Shown piece by piece: positions 44,881-53,641 of a stretch of 64,000 nt of DNA. Positions within the stretch are counted from its first letter, which is position 1. Each line of letters opens with the position of its first letter. The notes beneath the pieces were generated by a model, which saw nothing but the letters and a program-made list of their open reading frames with translations, searched no databases and was not told the DNA's origin. This DNA is from Roseovarius pelagicus (GTDB lineage: Bacteria; Pseudomonadota; Alphaproteobacteria; Rhodobacterales; Rhodobacteraceae), in the NCBI RefSeq assembly GCF_025639885.1, contig NZ_CP106738.1:1674001-1738000 (forward strand), given 5' to 3'. The translations under genes and the position numbers were made by a program.

Positions 44881-46310
44881 CGCATTACGACCTGATCATC
44901 ATCGGATCGGGCCCGTCGGGCCGCTCTGCCGCAATTCAGGCTGGCAAGCTGAAACGCCGGGTTCTTGTCATAGACCGCAAGGATCGGCTGGGCGGCGTGT
45001 CTGTTCATACCGGCACGATCCCGTCTAAAACCCTGCGCGAAACGGTATTGAATCTGTCGGGCTGGCGCGAGCGCAGTTTTTATGGACGTTCTTACCGTGT
45101 CAAAGATGACATCGACGCTGGCGATCTCAAGGCGCGGCTGCACAAAACGCTGGATTACGAAGTCGATGTGCTGGAACACCAGTTCAATCGCAACCATGTC
45201 GATACGCTGAACGGGTTGGCGCGCTTTACCGGACCGAACGACATTGAGGTGGCAACAGAAGCTGGCGACGTGACCAAGCTGACGGCAGACAGGTTCCTCA
45301 TTGCCACTGGCACCCAAACCTACCGCCCCGAAAATGTGCCATTCAACGGCACGACCATCGTGGACAGCGACGAGTTTCTGGAACTGGCGACAATCCCGCG
45401 CAGCCTGACCGTGGTTGGCGCTGGCGTGATTGGCGTAGAATACGCCACAATGTTCTCGGCGCTTGACGTACGCGTGACACTGATCGAGCCGCGCGATAGT
45501 TTTCTCGACTTCATTGATCGCACGCTGATTCAGGATTTCACGCACCAGATTCGCGAGAACGGTGTCGACCTGCGGCTCGCGTCGGCGATCGAGACCATCG
45601 AGGACGCCGGCAATCATGTCGAAATCACGCTCGCCAACGGACGACACGTGCGCAGTGAAATGTTGCTCTTTGCCGCCGGACGCATGGGGGCCACTGCGAA
45701 ATTGAACGTAACGGCGGCGGGATTGAAAACCGATCACCGTGGCCGCCTGTCAGTGGACCGCAAGACGTACCAGACGCCCGTGCCGCATATCTACGCGACG
45801 GGCGATGTCATCGGACATCCCAGCCTTGCATCGGCATCGATCCAGCAAGGGCGCGTTGCCGCATGTCATGCGCTAGACACGCCGACCCTGCCCGAAAGCC
45901 CGTGGTTCCCATATGGTATCTATTCCGTTCCCGAAATCAGCACTTGCGGCATGTCCGAAGAAGAGATGCAGGAACGTGGCATTCCCTACGAAGTCGGCGT
46001 TGCCCGGTTCCGCGAGACCAGCCGTGGACATATCATGGGGTTGGAGCATGGCATGCTAAAGATGCTCTTTTCGCTCAAGACGCGGCGCGTTCTGGGCGTG
46101 CAGATCGTTGGCGAAGGCGCAACCGAACTCATTCACATCGCGCAGGCGGTTCTGAACCTCAAGGGCACGGTCGATTACTTCGTGCAGAACACGTTCAACT
46201 ATCCCACCCTCGCCGAGGCCTATAAGATCGCTGGTCTGGATGCATTCAACCGCATGCCCATTCCCGAAGCCTACAAAGTGCCCCGTGCCGAAGGGAAAAA
46301 GCCCGCGTGA
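44877..46310 (+). CDS. sthA: Soluble pyridine nucleotide transhydrogenase
   Basis: A 477-residue flavoprotein of the pyridine nucleotide-disulfide oxidoreductase fold. The FAD site is [12 protein letters not shown] and the NAD(P) site [12 protein letters not shown]. In place of the redox CxxxxC it has [12 protein letters not shown], which marks SthA rather than lipoamide dehydrogenase or glutathione reductase. It equilibrates NADH and NADPH. The 4-base overlap with fghA suggests coupling of formaldehyde oxidation to NADPH balance; this is inference. [20 protein letters not shown] at the C-terminus is characteristic. Confidence 0.93.
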   Translation: MTHYDLIIIGSGPSGRSAAIQAGKLKRRVLVIDRKDRLGGVSVHTGTIPSKTLRETVLNLSGWRERSFYGRSYRVKDDIDAGDLKARLHKTLDYEVDVLEHQFNRNHVDTLNGLARFTGPNDIEVATEAGDVTKLTADRFLIATGTQTYRPENVPFNGTTIVDSDEFLELATIPRSLTVVGAGVIGVEYATMFSALDVRVTLIEPRDSFLDFIDRTLIQDFTHQIRENGVDLRLASAIETIEDAGNHVEITLANGRHVRSEMLLFAAGRMGATAKLNVTAAGLKTDHRGRLSVDRKTYQTPVPHIYATGDVIGHPSLASASIQQGRVAACHALDTPTLPESPWFPYGIYSVPEISTCGMSEEEMQERGIPYEVGVARFRETSRGHIMGLEHGMLKMLFSLKTRRVLGVQIVGEGATELIHIAQAVLNLKGTVDYFVQNTFNYPTLAEAYKIAGLDAFNRMPIPEAYKVPRAEGKKPA

Positions 46311-46389
46311 TCCCCTTGCGATTCTCTTCGCCGGAGAAAATGACGGCAGAAAATCCGAAGAGTTTTCTCGTCCCAATCAGGAGCCAGCG

Positions 46390-46836
46390 ATGCCCATCTA
46401 TGTCGACGCCGATGCCTGCCCTGTAAAGGAAGAGGTCGAACGCGTGGGCACCCGCCACAAGGTGCAGATGTTCATCGTCTCGAATGGTGGGTTGCGCCCG
46501 TCGCAAAATCCTCTGGTGGATAATGTGATCGTACCCGATGGCCCCGACGTGGCCGATATGTGGATCGCTGATCGCGCCGGATCCGGTGATGTTGTGATCA
46601 CCGGCGATATCCCTCTGGCGGCCAAATGCGTGGCCGCTGGTGCCCGCGTACTAAAGCACAACGGCGAAGCGTTAACCGAAGCAAACATCGGCAACATCCT
46701 CGCCACCCGTGATCTGATGGCAGACATTCGCGCGGTAGACCCGTTTCGTCAGGGCGGCGGCAAAGGGTTCACCAAGGCAGACCGCTCGCGGTTTCTGGAT
46801 GCGTTGGAACGGGCCCTGCGCGCAACGTCTGTCTAG
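46390..46836 (+). CDS. YaiI/YqxD-family (UPF0178) protein
   Basis: A 148-residue protein with a PIN-like fold. [18 protein letters not shown], the acidic patch of the family, [24 protein letters not shown] and [15 protein letters not shown] are conserved blocks. The acidic residues suggest a metal-dependent nuclease but the activity is not established. The ATG at 46390 gives the exact family N-terminus. It is co-directional with sthA but 79 bases away. Confidence 0.9.
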   Translation: MPIYVDADACPVKEEVERVGTRHKVQMFIVSNGGLRPSQNPLVDNVIVPDGPDVADMWIADRAGSGDVVITGDIPLAAKCVAAGARVLKHNGEALTEANIGNILATRDLMADIRAVDPFRQGGGKGFTKADRSRFLDALERALRATSV

Positions 46837-46877
46837 ATTTGTGGTATTGAGGTGTCACCAAACAAGGATCAGACACC

Positions 46878-47792
46878 ATGCCTCCGCTGCTACGCCCAGA
46901 GCTACTCTACCTCAGCTACGTCGGTATCGAAACCGATCTGATCTTCAATCACGGCATCGACCTGCCAGAGTTCAGCCTCTATCCAAAGGTCGAAACCGAG
47001 GACGGGCGTGCGCTGCTGCGGCGCTACGCCAAGGCACAAATCGCAATAGCCACGGCCAACGGAATGGGCGCGATTCTTGAAACACCGACTTGGATGGCAA
47101 ACACTGATCGCGCCGCCGCGCTGGGATATAATGCCGAGGCATTGGACAGGATCAATGCAAAGGCGGTCACACTCCTGCGCGAGGACCGCACGGCGAGCGA
47201 GCACCATGTATTGATCAGCGGCAATATCGGCCCACGCGATGACGCCTATGCCCCCTCTGAACAGATGGATGCCGATACTGCATGCGCCTATCACACCCGA
47301 CAGATCAACGCGCTGCGCGGTGTGGACATGATCGGAGCGTTCACATTGACCTATGTCGCAGAAGCGATCGGGATCGCGCGCGCAGCTCAGGCTGCGGAAA
47401 CACCCGTGGTCCTCTCCTTCACGGTCGAAACCGACGGCCGATTGCCGGATGGCATGGCACTCTGCGATGCCATGGCGGCCTGTGATGACGCCACTGACGG
47501 CAGTGCAGCATTCTACATGATCAACTGCGCCCACCCCGAACATTTTGCACATGTGCTCGATGGCGGCGCGTGGCAGCAAAGACTTGGTGGTATCGTGGTT
47601 AATGCCTCGCGTTGCAGCCATGCAGAACTGGATGCAGCAACCAAATTGGACGCTGGCGATCCCAAAGCCCTAGGCGTTCAGATCGCGGCACTCTCCGCAG
47701 ACCATAGAAATCTGCGGGTTTTTGGCGGTTGCTGCGGCACCGATGCGAGGCACCTCAACGCGATCGCGACTGCGTTGCGCGCAGAGAACTGA
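46878..47792 (+). CDS. Homocysteine S-methyltransferase family protein
   Basis: A 304-residue TIM-barrel protein of the zinc-dependent S-methyltransferase family (MmuM, BHMT, MetH N-terminal). The zinc ligands are Cys in MINCAHPEHF and the pair in FGGCCGTDARHL. YLSYVGIETDLIFNHGIDLPEF and LISGNIGPRDDAY are family blocks. It would move a methyl group from S-methylmethionine, betaine or a related donor to a thiol. In a DMSP-using marine bacterium a sulfonium donor is attractive but unproved. It starts a five-gene co-directional run. Confidence 0.83.
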   Translation: MPPLLRPELLYLSYVGIETDLIFNHGIDLPEFSLYPKVETEDGRALLRRYAKAQIAIATANGMGAILETPTWMANTDRAAALGYNAEALDRINAKAVTLLREDRTASEHHVLISGNIGPRDDAYAPSEQMDADTACAYHTRQINALRGVDMIGAFTLTYVAEAIGIARAAQAAETPVVLSFTVETDGRLPDGMALCDAMAACDDATDGSAAFYMINCAHPEHFAHVLDGGAWQQRLGGIVVNASRCSHAELDAATKLDAGDPKALGVQIAALSADHRNLRVFGGCCGTDARHLNAIATALRAEN

Positions 47793-47894
47793 TCGCAAAC
47801 GCCGACAAAGGCTTTACAATCTTCGTACACTCACGCTTTCTGGGCATTGGCAACACGGTGCATTTCGCGCCTCCTCCAACCCCAAAGGCATGCT

Positions 47895-48854
47895 ATGACG
47901 GCCGAAATGGTCAAGCGGAACAACAGCATCGGCGCGCTTTTTGCGTTGGCTGCGATGGTGTGTTTTTCGTTCAACGACATGGGCATAAAGTTCCTGAGCG
48001 ACCATTACGCGCTGCATCAGGTCGTGCTCTATCGCTCGGTGGTGGGCATGGTGTTTTTCCTGTGTTTCATCATGCCTTTCAACGGTGGGTTTTCCCTGAT
48101 CCGCACCCGACGCCTGCGCGCGCACCTGCTGCGCGGCTCGTTCGTCGTCTTTGCCAACATGAGCCTTTTTCTGGGGCTCGCAGCCATGCCCATCGCAGAT
48201 GCAATTGCGGTCTTCTTTGTATCGCCCATGGCGATCGCGGTCATGTCAGTGCTGGTGCTCGGCGAAACAGTCGCGCCGCGCCGCTGGGTGGCCATTGCGA
48301 TAGGGTTCGCAGGGGTGCTGGTGATTGTGCAGCCGGGGACATCGGCCTTTCAGGTGGCCTCGTTTCTACCCGCGCTGGCCGCGATCCTGTACGGGTCGAT
48401 GCACATGATAACCCGGCGCATCCGCGCAACCGAAAGCGCCGCTACGATGGCGTTCTACATCCTGCTGACCTTTATCGTCGCCAGCTCCACCTTTGGGCTG
48501 CTACTGGGCGATGGGCGTTATGCTGACTCTGCGCATCCGTCGCTCGCGTTCCTGCTGCGGGCGTGGCAGCCACTGGAACCCGACGATATTGTCATCATCA
48601 TCATGCTCGGGATCACCGGGGTCGTCGGGGGGGTTCTTGTCAGTCAGGCATATCGCCTGAGCGAGGCCGCCTTTGCCGCGCCGTTTGAATACATCGCCAT
48701 GCCGCTGGCGATCATGTGGGGGGTGACGGTGTTCGGAACTTGGCCTCAGCCAAACGCCTGGGCGGGCATCGCATTGATTATTGGGTCGGGTTTTTACCTT
48801 CTGTGGAGCGAAACCAACGGTTCCACACTGCCCCGACCCCAACCGCGCAGGTAA
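47895..48854 (+). CDS. EamA-family (DMT) transporter
   Basis: A 319-residue ten-helix membrane protein. IGALFALAAMVCFSFNDMGIKFL and AIAVFFVSPMAIAVMSVLVLGE form the first half; SQAYRLSEAAFAAPFEYIAMPLA the second. Family members export metabolites. The ATG at 47895 is chosen; longer frames start in the gap. It is separated by 3 bases from the following HAD gene, so export may serve the same pathway. Substrate unknown. Confidence 0.85.
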   Translation: MTAEMVKRNNSIGALFALAAMVCFSFNDMGIKFLSDHYALHQVVLYRSVVGMVFFLCFIMPFNGGFSLIRTRRLRAHLLRGSFVVFANMSLFLGLAAMPIADAIAVFFVSPMAIAVMSVLVLGETVAPRRWVAIAIGFAGVLVIVQPGTSAFQVASFLPALAAILYGSMHMITRRIRATESAATMAFYILLTFIVASSTFGLLLGDGRYADSAHPSLAFLLRAWQPLEPDDIVIIIMLGITGVVGGVLVSQAYRLSEAAFAAPFEYIAMPLAIMWGVTVFGTWPQPNAWAGIALIIGSGFYLLWSETNGSTLPRPQPRR

Positions 48855-48857
48855 CGC

Positions 48858-49478
48858 ATGCTAAGTGATGCAGTGATTTTCGACATTGGCAATGTGCTGA
48901 TTGAATGGCAGCCCGAGCGGTTCTTTGATGCACAGATCGGCACGATAGCGCGCAAGGCTTTCTTTGCCGATGTACCGTTTTACGAGATGATGGACCGTAT
49001 AGATGCCGGGGCCGATTTCTCTGCCACGGTAGAGAGTATGGCGCTGGCCTATCCCGGCTGGGAAAGTGCGATCAGAATGGTACGCGATAACTGGAGCGAT
49101 CTGGCGCAACCATCCATTCCTCATTCGGTTCGGTTGCTGGCGGCGCTCAAGGCCAACGGCATACCCGTCTTTGCCTTGTCAAACTTCGGCGCGCAAAACT
49201 TTCCTGTCAGTTGCGCCGCGTTTCCGTTTCTAACCTCGTTTGATCGCCACTATATCTCGGGCGAGATGGGCTTGATTAAACCCGACCCTGCGATCTACGC
49301 CGCCGTCGAGGATGATTGCGGTATCCCGGCGTCCCGGCTGCTATTCACCGACGACCGGGCCGACAATATCGCCGCCGCACGCGCCCGCGGATGGCAGACC
49401 CACCTCTTTGACAGTCCCGCTGGATTTGCGCAGTGTCTGGTCGACGCTGGACTGTTGACCGAGGAGCAAGCGAAATGA
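48858..49478 (+). CDS. HAD-superfamily hydrolase (HAD-IA, YihX-like)
   Basis: A 206-residue hydrolase. Motif I is VIFDIGNVLIEW with one nucleophilic Asp; the second position of DxD is Gly, as in YihX and epoxide-hydrolase-type relatives. Motif II is ALSNFGAQ, motif III Lys in MGLIKPDPAIY, and motif IV FTDDRADNI. It probably dephosphorylates a sugar phosphate or small metabolite. Its stop overlaps the next start (ATGA), so it is co-translated with the ornithine-cyclodeaminase-family gene. Confidence 0.86.
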   Translation: MLSDAVIFDIGNVLIEWQPERFFDAQIGTIARKAFFADVPFYEMMDRIDAGADFSATVESMALAYPGWESAIRMVRDNWSDLAQPSIPHSVRLLAALKANGIPVFALSNFGAQNFPVSCAAFPFLTSFDRHYISGEMGLIKPDPAIYAAVEDDCGIPASRLLFTDDRADNIAAARARGWQTHLFDSPAGFAQCLVDAGLLTEEQAK

Positions 49479-50392
49479 GCATCACGATGATCCCCTTTGA
49501 CGAAGGCGAGACCAACCTCGATTGGCTGGGTCTGTGTGATGCGTTCGAACACGGGCACCTTCTGCCAAAAGCCGAGATTGGCGATACTTTTCTCTACCGA
49601 GACCCCGATACACTGCTCAGCCGGTCGGCCTGGATCGACGGCATGGGACTTGCGGTGAAATCCGCCACCATCTTTCCGCGCAATCCCGATAAGGGCGCGC
49701 CCATGATCAACGGCGCGGTCAGCCTCTTCGACGATGCGGCCGGCACGCTGGCGGCGATCATTGACTTTCACCTTGTGACCAAATGGAAAACCGCAGGCGA
49801 CAGCCTGTGTGCCGCGCGCCGCCTCGCACGCCCGGACAGCAAACATATCCTGATCGTCGGGGCAGGCACCGTTGGCCACAACCTGTGGCAGGCTTATTCC
49901 GCTGGCTTCCCGGACGCCACGTTCACCGTCTGGAACCGCACCCGCGCAAACGCGGAAGCGATGGTAGAGGACTGTCCCGGATTGGCTGTCGCCGACGATC
50001 TGCAGTCCGCAATCCGCGATGCCGATATCGTCACCTCCGCCACGATGAGCACACAGCCAGTGATGTGTGGCGACTGGTTCCAGCCCGGTCAACATATCGA
50101 CCTCATTGGCGCCTACCGCCCCGACATGCGCGAAGTGGACGATAAAGCCCTGACCCGCGCGCGTATCTTCGTGGACAGCTACGACACCACGGTTGGCCAT
50201 ATCGGCGAAATCAAGATCCCGCTGGAGGCGGGTGTGATCGCCCGCAGCGATCTGCAGGCTGATTACTATGAACCGGAAAAATTCAAACGCAAGTCCGAGG
50301 ATGAGATCACCCTGTTCAAGAATGGCGGCGGCGCGCATCTGGACCTGATAACAAGCCGTTACATTCTGGACGCGTGGCAAGCGGCAACATGA
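49475..50392 (+). CDS. Ornithine cyclodeaminase / mu-crystallin family protein
   Basis: A 305-residue NAD(P)-binding protein. GMGLAVKSATIFPRNPDKGAP is the substrate-lysine region, DFHLVTKWKTAGDSLCAARRLA stands where the family has xxRTxA, here Lys for Arg, and ILIVGAGTVGHNLWQAY is the Rossmann nucleotide loop. SATMSTQPVM and DLIGAYRPDMREVD match the C-terminal block. Members include ornithine cyclodeaminase, pyrroline-2-carboxylate reductase and ketimine reductase; which one applies is not readable. It overlaps genes on both sides by 4 bases. Confidence 0.87.
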   Translation: MSITMIPFDEGETNLDWLGLCDAFEHGHLLPKAEIGDTFLYRDPDTLLSRSAWIDGMGLAVKSATIFPRNPDKGAPMINGAVSLFDDAAGTLAAIIDFHLVTKWKTAGDSLCAARRLARPDSKHILIVGAGTVGHNLWQAYSAGFPDATFTVWNRTRANAEAMVEDCPGLAVADDLQSAIRDADIVTSATMSTQPVMCGDWFQPGQHIDLIGAYRPDMREVDDKALTRARIFVDSYDTTVGHIGEIKIPLEAGVIARSDLQADYYEPEKFKRKSEDEITLFKNGGGAHLDLITSRYILDAWQAAT

Positions 50393-51324
50393 ATTGGCTG
50401 CTCGGGCTGCTCGCGTGTATCGCCGTTGCTCCCTTCCTTCGCGAGGCGCTGCGCCCCCCGATCTCATCCGCGCGAAAGGACACTGCCCCGGGCGATTTCG
50501 CCATCCTGTCGCGCGGGACCACTTACTATCGGTGGCGGGGGCCAGTGGATGCACCCATCGCCGTTTGCGTGCATGGATTGACCACTCCGAGTCTGGTCTG
50601 GGACCGGATCGCCGATGCGCTGGTCGACATGGGGTTTCGCGTCCTGACCTATGACCTCTACGGGCGCGGTCTGTCGGACCGGGCGCGCGGCCTGCAAGAT
50701 GCCGATTTCTTTGCCCGCCAACTGGAAGAGTTACTATCCGAACTAGGCACCCACCCCAAGATCACGCTGCTGGGCTACTCTATGGGCGGCGCAATCGTGC
50801 CCGCCTTTGCCGCGCGTCATATAGACCAACTACGCCAGATCGTGCTGATCGCGCCCGCCGGGCTAGGCCACGACCTCGGCCCGGCCTCACGGATCATCGC
50901 CAATACCGGCTTGCTGGGTAAATGGCTGATGCTGACGGTCTATGCACGCTCAATGCGGCGTGCCTGCAATGCTGAACGCAGCATACCCAGTTCAATCGCC
51001 GGTATCACGGATGTGCAGGTGAGTCAGATCAATGATCGTGGCTTCCTGCCTGCTGTGCTGTCATCCTTGCGCGGTATACTCGATGCCCCTCTGGACGATG
51101 CGCACCGCGTGATCGCCACCGCCGCTGTGCCGACGCTTGCCATCTGGGGCGAAGAGGATGACGTGATTCCGCTCGTTGGCCGTGACACGCTCGCGGCTCT
51201 GAATCCACACGCCACAAGCGTGGTAATTGATGGGGCGGGCCATACCCTGCCCTATACCGACGATGACGCCGTCGTGGCCGTCCTGCGCGATCATCTCATC
51301 CGGCCGGACAGGACGCCGGGCTAA
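50389..51324 (+). CDS. Alpha/beta hydrolase
   Basis: A 311-residue hydrolase with an N-terminal hydrophobic segment (WLLGLLACIAVAPFL) that may anchor it in the membrane. The oxyanion strand is CVHGLTTPSLVW, the nucleophile elbow GYSMGGAIV, the acid in WGEEDDVIP and the His in GAGHTLPY. The triad is complete. Substrate cannot be predicted; relatives cleave esters, lactones and haloalkanes. Its start overlaps the preceding stop, and its own stop TAA lies inside the palindromic repeat at 51315. Confidence 0.85.
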   Translation: MNWLLGLLACIAVAPFLREALRPPISSARKDTAPGDFAILSRGTTYYRWRGPVDAPIAVCVHGLTTPSLVWDRIADALVDMGFRVLTYDLYGRGLSDRARGLQDADFFARQLEELLSELGTHPKITLLGYSMGGAIVPAFAARHIDQLRQIVLIAPAGLGHDLGPASRIIANTGLLGKWLMLTVYARSMRRACNAERSIPSSIAGITDVQVSQINDRGFLPAVLSSLRGILDAPLDDAHRVIATAAVPTLAIWGEEDDVIPLVGRDTLAALNPHATSVVIDGAGHTLPYTDDDAVVAVLRDHLIRPDRTPG

Positions 51325-51336
51325 AGCCGGATTTAC
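51315..51336. repeat. Palindromic intergenic repeat shared by two converging genes (copy 3)
   Basis: On the minus strand GTAAATCCGGCTTTAGCCCGGC: GTA then a near-perfect stem around TTTA. The stop codons of both the alpha/beta hydrolase (51322-51324) and the MFS gene (51333-51335) are inside it, so it acts at both 3' ends. Confidence 0.6.
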
Positions 51337-52565
51337 GCCGCCACTAGCCGCTTTTCCTTGACCGGCAGATGCACTATCGCGCTGAACGCGCCGACACCGA
51401 CGCCGATCCACCATACCGCGTTGTAGTCCCCGAAGGCGTCATACATCCGCCCGCCCAGCCAGACCCCCATGAAGCTACCCAATTGATGGCTGAAAAACAC
51501 GATCCCATACAGCGTGCCCATGTAGCGCAACCCATAAAGCTGCGCGACCAGCCCGCTGGTCAACGGCACAGTTGCCAACCAGAGCGACCCCATGCCGACC
51601 GAGAAAAGCAACACCGTCGCAGGTGTGATCGGCGTCATGATAAATGCCGCAGCAATAAAGGTACGCAGCGTGTATATCCCAGCAAGCAGATACTTCTTCG
51701 TATATCTCTTACCCAGATACCCCGCTGTCAGCGTACCCGCGATATTGGCGAACCCGATGGCAGAAATCGCAACTGCACCCAACGCCGACGTGCTGGTAAC
51801 CCCCATCCCATACAGCATTCCACCCGGATCAATCGGACCGCACATCTCGGTCACAAATGCCGGGAAATGCGCAGTGATAAAGCCCAGCTGATAGCCGCAG
51901 CTGAAAAACCCGAGGAAGATCAGTGCAAAACTGGGGTCGCGCAACGCTTTGCCCAGAATTGCGCCCATGCTTTCCTCGATCTGCGGGGAGCCGGTGCGGG
52001 CGGGCGCGCGCATCAACGGTAATACCATCAACACAGCCATGATCATCACGGCGAAAATGACGAACACCATCTGCCAACTGGTCACAGCCAATAGCGCTTC
52101 GGCCAACGGCGGACCAAAGATTTGCCCGACAGAGCCAGCAGCGGTCGCAATCGCCAAGCTCATTGAGCGATGCTCGTCCGAACTGGCCCGACCGACCACA
52201 GCCAGAATAACGCCGAACCCGGTGCCTGCGATGCCGAAACCGACGAGTATCTCATAGACCTGATGTTCACCCGGCGTGACGGCAAAAGACGACAACACCA
52301 GTCCGGCCGCATAGACGAGCGCCCCCATCACGATGGCCTTACGATCACCGATTTTCTCGGCCAGGGCACCGAACAACGGCTGACCGATCCCCCAAGCCAG
52401 ATTCTGAATGGCGATGGCCAAACTGAACTCTGCCCGGAGCCAGCCGAACTCTTCGGCGATGGGGATCTGGAACACGCCAAAGGCCGCACGGATCGAGAAG
52501 GAAACCATGACAATGACACAGGCGGCGATCAAAACCGGGTTCATCAAAGGGGCAGGTCGGTTCAT
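51333..52565 (-). CDS. MFS transporter
   Basis: A 410-residue protein with twelve membrane helices. The A-motif-like loop GALAEKIGDRKAIVMGAL follows helix 2 and its echo YLGKRYTKKYLL lies in the second half. The pattern resembles oxalate/formate-antiporter-like and monocarboxylate-type MFS members (GLVAQLYGLRYMGTLYGIVFFSHQLG), but the substrate is undetermined. GGAG stands 7 bases before the ATG at 52565. It converges on the alpha/beta hydrolase. Confidence 0.86.
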   Translation of the reverse strand: MNRPAPLMNPVLIAACVIVMVSFSIRAAFGVFQIPIAEEFGWLRAEFSLAIAIQNLAWGIGQPLFGALAEKIGDRKAIVMGALVYAAGLVLSSFAVTPGEHQVYEILVGFGIAGTGFGVILAVVGRASSDEHRSMSLAIATAAGSVGQIFGPPLAEALLAVTSWQMVFVIFAVMIMAVLMVLPLMRAPARTGSPQIEESMGAILGKALRDPSFALIFLGFFSCGYQLGFITAHFPAFVTEMCGPIDPGGMLYGMGVTSTSALGAVAISAIGFANIAGTLTAGYLGKRYTKKYLLAGIYTLRTFIAAAFIMTPITPATVLLFSVGMGSLWLATVPLTSGLVAQLYGLRYMGTLYGIVFFSHQLGSFMGVWLGGRMYDAFGDYNAVWWIGVGVGAFSAIVHLPVKEKRLVAA

Positions 52566-52643
52566 GTCGCGCTCCACGCATCATCTGAGCGCAGACTAGG
52601 CGGCATTCGTCTCACGTCAATTCAACAAATGTGATTGGTACAA

Positions 52644-53438
52644 TCACTTCCCGGCGTCTCGGTGCGCCATCGTCTCCAACCGTTTGTCGATGGCGTCCAG
52701 ACGTCCCAGCACATCATCGCGATAGGCATCAGTGTTGGCGGTGTCCTCCGCATGGTGCGCATCCTGCATCGAATTGACGATCAGACCCACCAGCAAGTTC
52801 ACTACTGCGAAAGTCGTCACCATGATGAACGGTACGAAAAACGCCCAAGCCCAGACATAGACTTCCATCACGGGGCGCACGATGCCCATCGACCACGATT
52901 CCAACGTCATGATCTGAAAGAGGGTATACCCGGAGCGCCCCAGCGTTCCGAACCACTGCGGGAAGGCCGCGCCAAAAAGTTTTGTCGCAATCACCGCCCC
53001 GATGTAAAAGATAATCGCCATCAGCAGGAACACCGATCCCATGCCCGGCAGCGCGGTGACGAACCCTTCGACCACCCTGCGCAGGCTCGGCGCGACCGAA
53101 ATCACCCGCAACACCCGCAATATCCGCAAGGCTCGCAGCGCCGATAGCCCCTGCCCCGCCGGAACTAGAGAGATTCCCACAATGACCAGATCAAAGAGGC
53201 TCCAGCCTTCTCGAAAGAATCGCCCCCCCCGCGCCACCAGCTTGGCCGCGATTTCAACGACAAAGAAAATCAGGCAGGCCGTATCGAGCGCCGTAATCAA
53301 TGTGCCGAAACGGTCCATGACCGTATCCGCCGTTTCCAGCCCCAATATGATCGCGTTAAACACAATCACCCCGATGATCACTCTTCGGACATCCGCCCGG
53401 TCCAGAAACGCATCCAATCTTTGCCGAAACCCGGTCAT
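52644..53438 (-). CDS. Bacterial voltage-gated sodium channel (NaChBac family)
   Basis: A 264-residue single-domain six-helix channel that works as a tetramer. The S4 voltage sensor has Arg at 102, 105, 108 and 111 (SALRALRILRVLRVI). The pore loop TLESWSM (residues 178-184) is the sodium-selective filter of NaChBac relatives. S6 is VPFIMVTTFAVVNLLVGLIV, and a C-terminal coiled coil (DDVLGRLDAIDKRLETM) would tie the tetramer. The ATG at 53438 is used; the upstream extension crosses a repeat. In marine bacteria it may shape flagellar motility or pH response. Confidence 0.93.
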   Translation of the reverse strand: MTGFRQRLDAFLDRADVRRVIIGVIVFNAIILGLETADTVMDRFGTLITALDTACLIFFVVEIAAKLVARGGRFFREGWSLFDLVIVGISLVPAGQGLSALRALRILRVLRVISVAPSLRRVVEGFVTALPGMGSVFLLMAIIFYIGAVIATKLFGAAFPQWFGTLGRSGYTLFQIMTLESWSMGIVRPVMEVYVWAWAFFVPFIMVTTFAVVNLLVGLIVNSMQDAHHAEDTANTDAYRDDVLGRLDAIDKRLETMAHRDAGK

Positions 53439-53503
53439 GCTGCCCTCTTCGCTGCTCTCGCGATATATGAGACGCGCCGCCCCAGCATACAAGCGCCAAC
53501 ACT

Positions 53504-53531
53504 CTGCTTTTTCTTGGCAAAAATACCCCAG
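53504..53531 (-). repeat. Intergenic repeat, GTATTTTT/CAAGAAAAAG tail (copy 2)
   Basis: On the minus strand: GGGGTATTTTTGCCAAGAAAAAGC, the same tail as in copies at 29275-29313 and 57204-57240, here preceded by GGCGCGCGC. It lies in the 203-base gap between mcl1 and the sodium channel gene. Confidence 0.5.
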
Positions 53532-53601
53532 CGCGCGCCATCGGTTCGCACAACGCCAGTCACGGCAGCCCAACCTGCGCGGGCGCAAATGATGACAATG
53601 G

Positions 53602-53621
53602 GCGCGCCCCTCCGGGCGCGC
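53602..53621 (-). terminator. Hairpin after mcl1
   Basis: GCGCGCCC and GGGCGCGC form an 8-bp stem with a 4-base loop, 20 bases downstream of the mcl1 stop. The U-tract after it is weak, so termination may be incomplete. Confidence 0.55.
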
Positions 53622-53641
53622 TCGATCAAATTACACCTTAG

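Noticed and set aside
53435..53629. 64-residue minus-strand frame between mcl1 and the sodium channel gene
   Set aside because: It spans the intergenic repeat and terminator hairpin and has no ribosome site.
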